From NCBI GenBank assembly GCA_022829145.1, contig CM040741.1:53597680-53661679 (forward strand): a stretch of 64,000 bases of DNA. Reading direction: 5' to 3'. The DNA is from Albula goreensis (lineage: Eukaryota > Chordata > Actinopteri > Albuliformes > Albulidae). Shown here one piece after another: positions 63,963 to 64,000 of the stretch. How positions within the stretch are numbered: position 1 is the stretch's first letter; every line of letters begins with the position of its first letter. The notes under the pieces were generated by a model. It was not told where the DNA came from and ran no database searches. It saw only the letters and a list, made by a program, of their open reading frames with translations. The position numbers and the translations under genes were made by a program.

Positions 63963-64000
63963 ATAGCTTGGTGATTTTTTGTTGAGTACAGCAGGGCAAA

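Larger units (their letters stand above)
60595..64000 (+). other. rxra: rxra intron 2, 5' portion
   Basis: Noncoding sequence after the donor. It opens with a CA tract (60611-60650). It also holds an 85-codon frame of unknown nature (61048-61305), a CA and ATAC-rich tract (about 62085-62245), a high-complexity block with a perfect AP-1-like site (62490-62740) and a TAT trinucleotide repeat near the end. No sequence resembling the next RXR-alpha exon (which leads into the C4 zinc-finger domain) was found, so intron 2 exceeds 3.4 kb. Confidence 0.85.

Overview
The window is vertebrate genomic DNA, most likely from a teleost (ray-finned) fish. It is AT-leaning, full of simple repeats and short transposon and SINE relics, and has almost no coding sequence. 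The one protein-coding piece I can support is a 245-bp exon on the + strand at 60350-60594. It encodes part of the N-terminal A/B (AF-1) region of retinoid X receptor alpha (rxra). The peptide carries the RXR-alpha signature (HSPISTLSSPING, then FSVISSPMGPHSMSVP) in a fish-like version (MHPSLLSP, GMGYGPSLSPQ). Tc1-like and hAT-like DNA transposon remnants and fish-type tRNA-derived SINEs support the fish assignment. I cannot tell the species, or which rxra paralogue (rxraa or rxrab) this is.

Layout: 1-60349 reads as the 3' part of a very long intron 1, because no first exon or start site was recognised. 60350-60594 is exon 2. 60595-64000 is the beginning of intron 2; the next exon, expected to lead into the DNA-binding domain, is not reached. 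The intron contains two oppositely oriented, internally deleted Tc1-like elements (8622-9159 and 57350-57833), one hAT-like element (11272-11624), several tRNA-derived SINEs or SINE heads (about 30800, 31925, 39360-39680, 51425-51632, 59915), a 45-bp minisatellite open in one frame on each strand (52606-53000), an eroded 39-bp tandem repeat built on CCAAT-like motifs (42192-42347), and many GT/CA, GA, TC, TTTG and TAT tracts.

Possible regulatory content: two DR1-type nuclear-receptor sites lie in the intron (17642-17654 on the minus strand and 52004-52016 on the plus strand). DR1 is the class bound by RXR homodimers and PPAR:RXR, so feedback by the receptor on its own gene is possible but untested. 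Several high-complexity, repeat-free blocks (around 27290-27560, 28210-28390, 28700-28930, 38390-38620, 45700-46060, 47860-48070, 62490-62740) look like conserved noncoding element candidates, but conservation cannot be judged from one sequence. The exon is flanked by a GT-rich tract upstream and a CA tract starting 17 nt after the donor, which could affect splicing.

I found no complete gene, structural RNA gene, CRISPR array or convincing new multi-gene system. Most open reading frames here are chance frames over GT/CA repeats or GC-rich stretches.
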